Origin: Candidatus Opimibacter skivensis
Lineage (GTDB): Bacteria > Bacteroidota > Bacteroidia > Chitinophagales > Saprospiraceae
Length of the DNA stretch: 64,000 bases
Assembly (NCBI GenBank): GCA_016721905.1
Contig: JADKHH010000001.1
Coordinates: 620,001-684,000, forward strand
Direction: 5' to 3'
Shown here: one piece after another, positions 25,218-33,041 of the stretch
How positions within the stretch are numbered: the stretch's first letter is position 1
Layout of the letters: each line of letters opens with the position of its first letter
Made by a program: the position numbers and the translations under genes
Notes under the pieces: model-generated
Databases searched by the model: none
What the model was told of the DNA's origin: nothing
What the model saw: only the letters and a program-made list of their open reading frames with translations

Positions 25218-25297
25218 CGGAATTGGATTTATTTCTACCTTAGGATAAAGCAAATAACAAGTGTAACCGATTGCCTTTCACCCCTAACTTACCTTCC

Positions 25298-25738
25298 ATG
25301 ACCTTTGCTGCCCGTATTCTGCTTTGTTGCATACTTATCTTTACACCCAAGGCAAGTTTTTGCACTCCAGCCAGCAACACTGAAGATTTTGTTGCCGGAA
25401 AACTCACGATGGTTGAATATGTCCATTCCACTCCCCTATCAAAGCATGAATTAAAAAAGCAGAAAAAAGAAGAGCGAATACTTCATCGTGTAGAGAACCT
25501 AATGTTCCGTTTAGAAAAAGCGATTCATGCTAAAATGCAAAAGAGTTCAATCAACGGCATTAGTGATCCTGTTGACCGCTGGCTCTGGATCTGGGGTATT
25601 TCCTGGGGTATAGGAATCCTTATCACCATAATTGCAGGTGGTGCTGTTGCCGCCACAGGGATAGGCATTATATGGCTTCTCGCTTTTAGCGTGGGTGCTG
25701 TATCGCTTATTCTCTGGCTGATCAAGAAGTTTGGCTAA
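25298..25738 (+). CDS. Hypothetical membrane protein with signal peptide and coiled-coil segment
   Basis: Protein of 146 residues. An N-terminal hydrophobic segment (about 4-20) looks like a signal peptide. A Lys/Glu/Arg-rich helix follows (LSKHELKKQKKEERILHRVE near 48-67), then two membrane helices near 98-140 rich in Gly and Ala, and a basic end IKKFG. Similar small proteins are scattered in Bacteroidota with no known function. The ATG at 25298 is preferred over an in-frame TTG at 25271. Confidence 0.65.
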   Translation: MTFAARILLCCILIFTPKASFCTPASNTEDFVAGKLTMVEYVHSTPLSKHELKKQKKEERILHRVENLMFRLEKAIHAKMQKSSINGISDPVDRWLWIWGISWGIGILITIIAGGAVAATGIGIIWLLAFSVGAVSLILWLIKKFG

Positions 25739-25781
25739 CCTTCACCTAAACCTTCGCCTTAGCCTTCGCCTTAGCCTTCCA
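25739..25781. repeat. GCCTTN hexamer-type repeat
   Basis: Directly after a stop codon: CCTTCACCTAAACCTTCGCC.. continuing with TTAGCC/TTCGCC units of about 6 bases. Same family as 51347-51401, 54203-54232 and (opposite strand) 57961-58013. Confidence 0.6.
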
Positions 25782-25875
25782 TAACATTTTAAGCTTCCCT
25801 TAATTTCCTTTAACGCACCCTTACGAAACCTTGTGAGGAACGATGCCGTCATCCTTGTAACTAAAACATACAGCC

Positions 25876-26586
25876 ATGACAACGAATGCATCTCTTCGAA
25901 TCCTTAGTGCTGCCGCAGGCATGTTTCTATTGAACATATCCCAGGAAGCACACGCACAATCCAGCATTACTGCAGTTGCATCTGTTGGATCCACCAACGT
26001 CGAATTGAACGGATCAGGAATTCTAGAAATAGCGGATCCGTACATCAAACCGATCACACAGTATAGCGTAGGCCTTCAATATGAGAAGGCACTCTCCCGT
26101 CACTTTTCCATGATCACGGGTGCGCAATACAGTTCCAGGGGTTTTGGGGTTCGTGAACAATTCGATATCACGGTATTAGGCATCGATGTACCTCTTGGTG
26201 CAAGTATAGAAACCAGGCTGAACTATGTGGAAGCGCCATTAATGATCAAATACAATTTCACCGAAAGTGGAGTCACCCCATATCTAAAGGCCGGCGCTTC
26301 TGCAGCCTATGCCTTAAATGGTAAAATCACTCCAAAGGTGCAAGCCATTATCAACTGGTCACTGCCATCGATCAACATCAATCTTGATAATGACCTGTAC
26401 AACAGATTTGATATTTCCGCTGTAGCCGGAGCTGGTGTGAGCATACCTACAAATACATTTGGAGCAATCAACCTGGAGGTTGGTTACAGGCACAGTTTGA
26501 ACAGCATGTTGCAAGATAATATCGCAGACATTGGTATCAAGTCCCATGGTTTTTCAGCAGGTATAGGCTACACGATGATGTTTTAA
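25876..26586 (+). CDS. Outer-membrane beta-barrel protein (PorT/OMP_b-brl_2 type)
   Basis: Predicted outer-membrane protein of 236 residues. The signal peptide (1-27) ends in HAQ. Amphipathic strands follow (YSVGLQYEKAL, HFSMITGAQYSSRGF, LNYVEAPLMIKYNF, TPYLKAGASAAYAL, AINLEVGYRHSL), and the C-terminal strand is GFSAGIGYTMMF, ending in an aromatic residue as required for barrel insertion. LNYVEAPLMIKY is the usual signature of the Bacteroidota porin-like family. Ligand unknown. Single-gene unit with its own terminator. Confidence 0.85.
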   Translation: MTTNASLRILSAAAGMFLLNISQEAHAQSSITAVASVGSTNVELNGSGILEIADPYIKPITQYSVGLQYEKALSRHFSMITGAQYSSRGFGVREQFDITVLGIDVPLGASIETRLNYVEAPLMIKYNFTESGVTPYLKAGASAAYALNGKITPKVQAIINWSLPSININLDNDLYNRFDISAVAGAGVSIPTNTFGAINLEVGYRHSLNSMLQDNIADIGIKSHGFSAGIGYTMMF

Positions 26587-26617
26587 ACGGTTTCATTCAT
26601 TTCATATTGATCTTAAC

Positions 26618-26652
26618 GGGTGCATTGGAATACAATGCACCTGTTTTGTTTT
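26618..26652 (+). terminator. Intrinsic terminator after the PorT-like gene
   Basis: Stem GGTGCATTG / CAATGCACC with loop GAATA, followed by TGTTTTGTTTT. Confidence 0.75.
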
Positions 26653-26717
26653 CCACAGCAGTAACAACCAAGGAAACCAAAAGAAAAAAAATGATAAATG
26701 AAATGACTGTAAGAGGA

Positions 26718-26978
26718 CTATGGGAGGACTTCAACTTCATCCTCTTCTTTGCGTCGGTTCCGCCACCAGATGTATCCGATCGTTCCCATCAGGGTGTATG
26801 GCAGTGCAAGCATATAGAGAATACCGGCATTCAACCCTTTCCCGGTAGTCCCACCGTTCTTCAGATTAGATTCAGCTGACATTTTACACATTGGACATTG
26901 AGCAGAGGACTCATAAGACGTGAGCATTCCCATTATGGCTATCGCCAGGATAATGACAATACGATGCATCTTTTTCAT
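26718..26978 (-). CDS. Small membrane protein with CPMC motif, last gene of the respiratory operon
   Basis: Protein of 86 residues: a signal peptide or helix to about residue 26 (ending SSAQ), then AQCPMCKMSAESNLKNGG, a second helix LYMLALPYTLMGTIGYIWW, and an acidic/basic tail. The CPMC pair lies just after the first hydrophobic segment, probably on the outer face. I do not know a characterised homologue. Its position at the end of the oxidase operon suggests a part in copper or heme delivery or in stabilising the complex, but that is inference. Confidence 0.75.
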   Translation of the reverse strand: MKKMHRIVIILAIAIMGMLTSYESSAQCPMCKMSAESNLKNGGTTGKGLNAGILYMLALPYTLMGTIGYIWWRNRRKEEDEVEVLP

Positions 26979-27006
26979 TGTGTAAAATTAAGTGAATTCG
27001 CGGCAT

Positions 27007-27540
27007 TTACCTGCAGGGAAGCAGAAAAAAATAAACGAGCGGTCCGGTGGCGGCAACATAAAGCCAAACCGGGAATACCCACCTGGCCATCTTGCGGTGC
27101 CTTTCATAATCTCCACAATACCCTCTGATAAAGGTAAGCAGGATAAAAGGAAGGCTCAAACCAGCCAGGATGATGTGACTAAAGAGAATGAAATAATAAA
27201 CTTGACGGATAACTCCCTCCTTGCAGAACTCAATCTCCTCATTCGTAAAATGGTATCCCACATAAGAAAGCAGGAATCCTGCGGAAAGGCCCATCGCCAC
27301 ATAAATACTACGACGATGTGCTTCGATGTTCTTATTCTTTATAAAATAAAAAGCAGACAGCAGTGCAAGGGTCACTCCGGTATTAAAGAGGGCATTGAGT
27401 CCGGCCAGAAAGCTCAGATCTGCTGAAATGTCAAACTTATATCTACGCATGGCACCTACAAGTAACCATACGATCACCGTAACAACCCAGGCTACCGTAT
27501 TAAGCCTGCTAATCTGCTTCTGTTGTTCGGCCGTCCTCAT
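27007..27540 (-). CDS. DUF420 membrane protein (oxidase assembly, CtaM/YozB type)
   Basis: Inner-membrane protein of 177 residues with five helices. DUF420 is recognised by His residues in helices (EAHRRSIYVAMGLSAGFLLSY split across two segments, then SHIILAGLSLPFILLT and the ERHRKMARWVFPVWLYV segment) and by a GPLVYF end. In Bacillus and Staphylococcus the DUF420 protein CtaM is needed for active heme-copper oxidase. It overlaps the SCO-like gene by 4 bases (ATGA). Confidence 0.88.
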   Translation of the reverse strand: MRTAEQQKQISRLNTVAWVVTVIVWLLVGAMRRYKFDISADLSFLAGLNALFNTGVTLALLSAFYFIKNKNIEAHRRSIYVAMGLSAGFLLSYVGYHFTNEEIEFCKEGVIRQVYYFILFSHIILAGLSLPFILLTFIRGYCGDYERHRKMARWVFPVWLYVAATGPLVYFFLLPCR

Positions 27541-28121
27541 TTCTTATCTCCTCTCTTTAGTTCCACCTTTTCCTGACGCTCCCGGGGCAGCAACAAGGAC
27601 ATGTGCTCAACAAGCATACGTTTTTCATCGGTTGTGTTGACGGCATAATAACTTCTGATCACTCCCTTTCGATCCACCAGCGCGAAAATTTTATCCTTCT
27701 CCCAAAGCGACTTCACAACGTTACACAAAGCAACGCTGTCTGCGCAAGGGATGACATACCAGTTTTTATGCGGTTCCTGAAGTAAATTTGCTGATCCTGC
27801 CTGACATGTATCAAGGATGATAAACGCTGCCTTACCCGTTTCTTTGAACTGAGTGTATAGTGCATCCAATACATCTTTCTGGCCCTTATCATCCGTACCA
27901 CATGATGCATAGGTCATCAGGGTAACACGACCTTCCAGACTGTCCGCAGAAAATTTTCTACCATCGGCCAATACACAAGCACCTGATGGAAATGGGTTGG
28001 TTCCATTCATTACGGCCTGCGCATCCTTACGCCAGTCCAGGCCGGACTGGAGATAGTACCATGATACGAATGGAAGCAGGAAGAGGATTAAAACAATGGT
28101 AACCAAAAACTTCCTGGACAT
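27537..28121 (-). CDS. SCO-like membrane-anchored protein lacking the CxxxC copper site
   Basis: Anchored periplasmic protein of 194 residues with one N-terminal helix (5-24) and a thioredoxin/SCO fold (FSADSLEGRVTLMTYASC, then FALVDRKGVIRSYY near 145-158). SCO proteins deliver copper to the CuA centre with a CxxxC pair and a distal His. Here the corresponding segment is YASCGTDDKGQ with only C74, and the distal His is not evident. Other cysteines (C105, C126, C133) lie elsewhere. It may therefore act as a chaperone or thiol protein rather than a copper carrier. Confidence 0.75.
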   Translation of the reverse strand: MSRKFLVTIVLILFLLPFVSWYYLQSGLDWRKDAQAVMNGTNPFPSGACVLADGRKFSADSLEGRVTLMTYASCGTDDKGQKDVLDALYTQFKETGKAAFIILDTCQAGSANLLQEPHKNWYVIPCADSVALCNVVKSLWEKDKIFALVDRKGVIRSYYAVNTTDEKRMLVEHMSLLLPRERQEKVELKRGDKK

Positions 28122-28237
28122 GCCGCAAACATTATAATCTAGATAAAGTCAAATTTCGTTTAGCAACAGGCATGTTGCGCAACCGCAGGATGACTAATCC
28201 TATCCTTAGGAAACCAAAAAGATCTTAGCTGAAAGTG

Positions 28238-28597
28238 CTACTTAGAGACCTCTACTTTGGATCGTTCCTGTACAGTCTGTCTATTACCCTTCCAGGCATC
28301 GCCTTCATACAAGAAGGCAATGATGGCCCAGATCAGCAGGCACACTGGTAACATCACACTTAACATGAGTCCTTTCGCTTCGTACTTCATATGCATGAAT
28401 TCAAATACGATCAGATAGGCCTTATATAAACTCATACCGATCATCACGGTATTCATGATCAGCTTAGGCGCATGCAAACCTTCAATGATGTATCCTTTAC
28501 CTGTGAGGGCGACCAATACTTCAACCACCGTAACCACCGCAAGGATGATAATGGTCTTTAAGGCGATCTTTTTTGCTCCAGTATAATCGTGTGCCAT
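28238..28597 (-). CDS. coxD: Cytochrome c oxidase subunit IV
   Basis: Small inner-membrane subunit of 119 residues with three helices (about 11-31, 45-66 and 75-96). It has the LIVFEFMHMKYEAKGL segment typical of prokaryotic subunit IV (COX4_pro). It follows the second coxC in the oxidase operon. Confidence 0.88.
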   Translation of the reverse strand: MAHDYTGAKKIALKTIIILAVVTVVEVLVALTGKGYIIEGLHAPKLIMNTVMIGMSLYKAYLIVFEFMHMKYEAKGLMLSVMLPVCLLIWAIIAFLYEGDAWKGNRQTVQERSKVEVSK

Positions 28598-28655
28598 TCC
28601 TGTGTTATTTTTTTGTCAGTCTTTTATGATGCGATGATGCGAAAAAGTAGTTGTC

Positions 28656-29654
28656 CTAAAGGAGATAGAAAACGAGGAATACAAAAACCCAAACCAAATC
28701 GACAAAGTGCCAGTATAGTCCGATTTTTTCCACCATCTCATTTCCATTGCGCCGGGCTACATAGATTCCGCTCAGAACATTGATCAGAATAATCAGCAGG
28801 AATACGACTCCTGAAAAAACGTGGAAACCGTGGAAGCCTGTGATAAAAAAGAAAAGCGCACCAAAAGCTTTCGGACCAAATGATTCTGATTTAGTACGGC
28901 CTGCATGTTCTCCATCGGATACGATATACTTCCTGTGAATATATCCTCTTTCATCGACGACTGCATCAGGATAGTCACCGGGTGCTTTGTAAGCATGTCC
29001 CCCGTGACCAGCTGCATCTGCATGTGCGGCTTCCTCGCCATGGGCCGCAGTCTCTTCTGTATGATCTGCAGCTGCAGCATGCTCACCACCAAAAGTTGCT
29101 TTATGCAGGAGGTAGGTAGTACCGGCTGCGAAAACTTCTGAAGATTCCTTACCCTCTGCATCGAGATAGATACCGGATTCAGTATGTGTGCCGAAAGGAT
29201 TGGTTGTCACACTCATGTGCTCTTTACCAATCAGTGTAGTCCACTCCCATGCCTGACAACCGAGGAATCCAAGTCCACCAATAATAGTCAAGCCCATCCA
29301 AATAGCCACTCCTCTCCGGTTTTCCCGATGGCCTTCCTGAACCGCTCTGATCATCGTAAAGGAACTGAAGAGCAGGACGAATGTCATCAGCGTAACGAAG
29401 AGCAGTGGGTGGTGTCCTTCGAGAAAAGGGAAAGTACTGAATACATAATCCGGTACCGGCCAGCTTGGCATACTAAACCTAAGTGTTCCGTATGCGATCA
29501 GGAAACCTGCAAATGTAAATGCATCTGACAGCAAAAAGTACCAGATCATCAGTTTGCCATATCCTACTTTAAACGGATATTCCGCGCCGTCCCAACTGGC
29601 ATTGGCTGTACTGTCGTGGTCCGTGTGTTTCTTGTCTAAGGTATCTGTAGCCAT
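28656..29654 (-). CDS. coxC: Cytochrome c oxidase subunit III with His/Ala-rich insert
   Basis: Integral subunit of an aa3-type oxidase, 332 residues. Helices at about 34-58, 81-103, 117-138, 266-294 and 309-332 carry the family motifs (FHGFHVFSGV, YWHFVDLVWVFVFLVFYL). Between the third and fourth helices there is a soluble insertion of about 120 residues (145-262), of which 190-222 is Ala/His/Glu-rich with six His. The insertion is absent in the second coxC copy. It lies 15 bases after that copy in the operon. Confidence 0.92.
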   Translation of the reverse strand: MATDTLDKKHTDHDSTANASWDGAEYPFKVGYGKLMIWYFLLSDAFTFAGFLIAYGTLRFSMPSWPVPDYVFSTFPFLEGHHPLLFVTLMTFVLLFSSFTMIRAVQEGHRENRRGVAIWMGLTIIGGLGFLGCQAWEWTTLIGKEHMSVTTNPFGTHTESGIYLDAEGKESSEVFAAGTTYLLHKATFGGEHAAAADHTEETAAHGEEAAHADAAGHGGHAYKAPGDYPDAVVDERGYIHRKYIVSDGEHAGRTKSESFGPKAFGALFFFITGFHGFHVFSGVVFLLIILINVLSGIYVARRNGNEMVEKIGLYWHFVDLVWVFVFLVFYLL

Positions 29655-29669
29655 TTATCTAAAAGTAAA

Positions 29670-30230
29670 TCATTGGATCAAAAGAAATAAAAAGAGATAG
29701 AGCCAAAGGAAATCAACGAAATGCCAATAATGGAGCACCAGTTGAAATCTCCTTCTTCTTTTTTCAGTGGGTTTATACTTCAATGTAAAAGCATGCAGCA
29801 TCGCTACGGTGAGTGCAAACACACCTCCGATGACATGCGCAGCGTGAATACCAGAGATCACGTAGAAGAATGATCCTCCCGGATTGCCGTCTAGCGCCAC
29901 ACCGATAGAATACAATATATTCCATCCCTGGTATTGCATGATGATAAAACCAATTCCCAGCAATACGGTCAAAGGCAGTAACAGTTTGTACATGGTTTCC
30001 TTTCCATTGCGGAATGCCCAGTAGCTGCCATGCAACGTAACGCTGCTCAATAATATGACCACGGTACTGTAATAGAAGATATCCGGCATCCTGAACTCAA
30101 GCCAATTGCCCGCTGCTTGCCTGACGATGTAGGCACTGGTCAGTGAACCAAACATCATCACCATACTTCCCATCGCAGCCCACAATGCAAACAGGGGGGC
30201 ATGAATACCCTTCCTTGTTTTCTGTTCCAT
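29670..30230 (-). CDS. Cytochrome c oxidase subunit III, second paralogue
   Basis: Heme-copper oxidase subunit III family protein of 186 residues with five helices. It ends in LHYWHFVDFLWLYLFLFLLI, the conserved last helix, and has GIHAAHVIGGVFAL before it. Two adjacent subunit III genes are usual in Bacteroidota, and it is not clear which is structural. I start at the ATG at 30230; an in-frame TTG at 30257 would add nine residues. Confidence 0.9.
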   Translation of the reverse strand: MEQKTRKGIHAPLFALWAAMGSMVMMFGSLTSAYIVRQAAGNWLEFRMPDIFYYSTVVILLSSVTLHGSYWAFRNGKETMYKLLLPLTVLLGIGFIIMQYQGWNILYSIGVALDGNPGGSFFYVISGIHAAHVIGGVFALTVAMLHAFTLKYKPTEKRRRRFQLVLHYWHFVDFLWLYLFLFLLIQ

Positions 30231-30270
30231 GATGCCGCTGGCAGTACCTGTATTCAATTCAGTTTATATT

Positions 30271-31173
30271 TTATTGTATACCCCACCAAAGCACTAGTAG
30301 TGCTAATGGAAGAAATATGAAAGATGAAAACATCAGTGCACGTGCACTGGCTTTGTCAAATCGTCTATAAAAAACCCATGCTCTCCAGATAAAATACGAA
30401 GACACGAGTACAAGCCCAATTGCTCCCCAAATGGAAATCAATTGCATCATATAACCGATAGCAATAATCGGTATTAACAGGCAGGTATAAACCAACGTTT
30501 GTGTTCCAAGTCGTCTGTCTATTTCGCCATTGTCTTCAGGTAGTAGTTTATATCCGGCTTTCTTGTATTGATCATAGGATAAGAATCCAATGGACCAGAA
30601 ATGCGGAAACTGCCAGATAAACTGGATTGCAAATAAAAACAAAGCTCCTGTTGTCACTACTCCATCATGAGCTATCATCCCAATCAAAGCAGGAAGTGCT
30701 CCCGGGATAGCCCCGACGATTACAGAAACCGGACTGTAGCGCTTTAAAGGCGTATACAGGAATGCGTAGGTCACCAGAGACAAAGTACCCAGGAAAGAAG
30801 TAAGTGGATTCAACAACGCCAGCAAAATGATTCCAAAGAGACTAAAAATACCTGCAATGACCAAAGCCGAAGAGGGGTTCCACCTTCGCGCGGCTAATGG
30901 ACGATTGGAGGTACGCTCCATCATTCGATCATAATCTGCTTCCAGTATCTCATTGAGAATATTGGCAGCAAACGTAATCAGGAAACCACCTGCCATCAGC
31001 ACCAAAAAAGGCACTAGCCGTATCTCACTTCCTGCTGCTATTCCATAGGCCGCAAGAGATGAAAATACAACGAACGTACTCAGCCGAAACTTGACCAGGA
31101 GTTCAAAATCCTGGATCCAGTCTCTGAGTGTGATCGACGCAGTCCTGATTTGTACTTGTTCTTTAGCTTTCAT
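30271..31173 (-). CDS. ctaB: Protoheme IX farnesyltransferase
   Basis: Makes heme O from heme B, the first step towards heme A of the oxidase. It is a UbiA-superfamily membrane enzyme of 300 residues. The first site is NILNEILEADYDRMMERTSNRP (N, D and D in the NxxxDxxxD pattern near 72-80, then MxRTxxRP). The second is LSYDQYKKAGYKLLPED near 198-214. Its ATG shares a base with the coxA stop codon (TGATG), so it is translationally coupled. No ctaA gene is seen in the window. Confidence 0.95.
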   Translation of the reverse strand: MKAKEQVQIRTASITLRDWIQDFELLVKFRLSTFVVFSSLAAYGIAAGSEIRLVPFLVLMAGGFLITFAANILNEILEADYDRMMERTSNRPLAARRWNPSSALVIAGIFSLFGIILLALLNPLTSFLGTLSLVTYAFLYTPLKRYSPVSVIVGAIPGALPALIGMIAHDGVVTTGALFLFAIQFIWQFPHFWSIGFLSYDQYKKAGYKLLPEDNGEIDRRLGTQTLVYTCLLIPIIAIGYMMQLISIWGAIGLVLVSSYFIWRAWVFYRRFDKASARALMFSSFIFLPLALLVLWWGIQ

Positions 31174-33029
31174 CAATGATTTTCAGCTTCTGCTTTTTCC
31201 TTATCCGTAAGAGGTAAATGCTGCTGGATAAAATCCTTTTCCGCACCTTCCTTACTATAGTCATAAGCCCATCTGTGAACAGTTGGGAGGTTGCCCGGCC
31301 AGTTACCATGCCCTGCGTGGATTGGTGTTGTCCATTCTAGTGTATTTGCACCCCAAGGATTCTGGGTCGTCATTTTACGTCCGTACCAGATACTGTAGAA
31401 GAAGTTGAATACAAACAACAACTGGGCAGCAAACACAATGATAGCGGCAACGGTAATGAACTCATTGAGCCCTGCGAAATGTCCGAAAGCATCAAATGTA
31501 TCAAAACGATAGTAGCGCCTTGGCACACCTGCCATACCGATATAATGCATAGGCCAGAAAATGGCATACGCCCCAACCATCGTAACCCAGAAGTGAATAC
31601 GGCCCATTGTTTCATTCATAAAACGGCCATACATTCTCGGAAACCAATGATAGACGCCTGCAAACATTCCGAAGAAAGCTGCAATCCCCATCACAATATG
31701 AAAGTGGGCGACAACAAAATAGGTGTCGTGCAACTGAATATCAATCGCTGAGTTACCCAGGAAGATACCTGTCAAACCACCTGAAATAAACATCGAAACA
31801 AATCCGATAGCAAAGAGCATCCCGGACGTGAACCGGATATTTCCCTTATACAAGGTGGATATCCAGTTAAACACCTTCACGGCAGAAGGTACTGCGATGA
31901 TCAGGGTGAAAATCACAAAGAAGTTTGATATAAATGGATTCACACCGGACATGAACATGTGGTGTGCCCATACGATAAAGGAAAGGAATCCGATAGCCAG
32001 GATAGAATACACCATCGCCTTGTAACCGAAAATAGGTTTGCGTGAATGCACGGATAGCACCTCACTGGTCAAGCCCATCGCCGGGAGGATAATAATGTAT
32101 ACCTCAGGGTGACCCAGGAACCAGAATAAATGCTGGTATAAGATCGGACTACCACCTACATTTTCTAGAGCATGACCATTGACAAATATTTCACTGAGGT
32201 AAAAGCTGGTTCCCATTCCCCTGTCAAACATGAGCAGGAAGAATCCAGAAACCAACACAGGGAAGGAAAGAATACCAAGGATAGCGGTTACCAGAAGTGC
32301 CCAAACGGTGAGAGGCATCCTCCATAAACTCATTCCTTTGGTTCTGAGGTTAAGGACAGTAGTCACATAATTGATACCCCCGAGCAATACAGATACAACA
32401 AAGAAGGTCAAACTCACCAGCCACAAGGTCATTCCTGCTCCGGAACCTGAACTGGCTTCGGGCAATGCACTAAGTGGTGGATATGCGGTCCATCCCCCAG
32501 CAAACGGCCCAGTGCTGAGGAATAGGGAAAAGAACATCACCACACTGGCAAGGAAAAAGAACCAATAGGATAGCATGTTCAAGAACGGAGAGGCCATATC
32601 GCGAGCGCCTACCTGGAAAGGTATCAGCAGATTGGCAAACGTACCGCTCAATCCAGCTGTCAATACGAAAAATACGATGATCGTACCGTGCATGGTGACC
32701 AGCGCATAATAGAACTCAGGGTTCAACGCACCAACTCCTGCCTCATTGATTGTAATCCATTTACCAAGTAATGGTTTCAACCAGGCTAAGCTATCATCAG
32801 GAAAACCTAACTGCAGCCTGAATATAATACTCATACCTGCTCCGATGATCGCCCAGAAAATCCCAGTGATCAGAAACTGCCTGGCAATGATCTTATGATC
32901 CTGGCTGAAAATATAATGGGTGATAAAATTAGATTGGAATTTATCCCCATGATGATGTTCGTGGAAATGATCATCATATCCCTGCTCACGGATCAAAACA
33001 TCGGTTTCATGCTGTTGCGAAGATGACAT
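31173..33029 (-). CDS. coxA: Cytochrome c oxidase subunit I
   Basis: Catalytic subunit with low-spin heme and the heme a3-CuB site, 618 residues, twelve or more helices. Recognisable ligands are the N-terminal heme His in MHGTIIVFF, GHPEVYIIILPAMG with the His-Tyr pair and the proton-channel Glu, WAHHMF with two CuB His, and DTYFVVAHFHIV with the two heme His. The YxxxH pair and PEVY make it an A-type oxidase. It is directly downstream of the OmpA-fused coxB. Confidence 0.98.
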   Translation of the reverse strand: MSSSQQHETDVLIREQGYDDHFHEHHHGDKFQSNFITHYIFSQDHKIIARQFLITGIFWAIIGAGMSIIFRLQLGFPDDSLAWLKPLLGKWITINEAGVGALNPEFYYALVTMHGTIIVFFVLTAGLSGTFANLLIPFQVGARDMASPFLNMLSYWFFFLASVVMFFSLFLSTGPFAGGWTAYPPLSALPEASSGSGAGMTLWLVSLTFFVVSVLLGGINYVTTVLNLRTKGMSLWRMPLTVWALLVTAILGILSFPVLVSGFFLLMFDRGMGTSFYLSEIFVNGHALENVGGSPILYQHLFWFLGHPEVYIIILPAMGLTSEVLSVHSRKPIFGYKAMVYSILAIGFLSFIVWAHHMFMSGVNPFISNFFVIFTLIIAVPSAVKVFNWISTLYKGNIRFTSGMLFAIGFVSMFISGGLTGIFLGNSAIDIQLHDTYFVVAHFHIVMGIAAFFGMFAGVYHWFPRMYGRFMNETMGRIHFWVTMVGAYAIFWPMHYIGMAGVPRRYYRFDTFDAFGHFAGLNEFITVAAIIVFAAQLLFVFNFFYSIWYGRKMTTQNPWGANTLEWTTPIHAGHGNWPGNLPTVHRWAYDYSKEGAEKDFIQQHLPLTDKEKAEAENH

Positions 33030-33041
33030 AGTCGTCTATTA

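Noticed and set aside
26607..27128. Rightward small genes opposite the CPMC and DUF420 genes
   Set aside because: No coding character, and they lie over supported genes of the oxidase operon.
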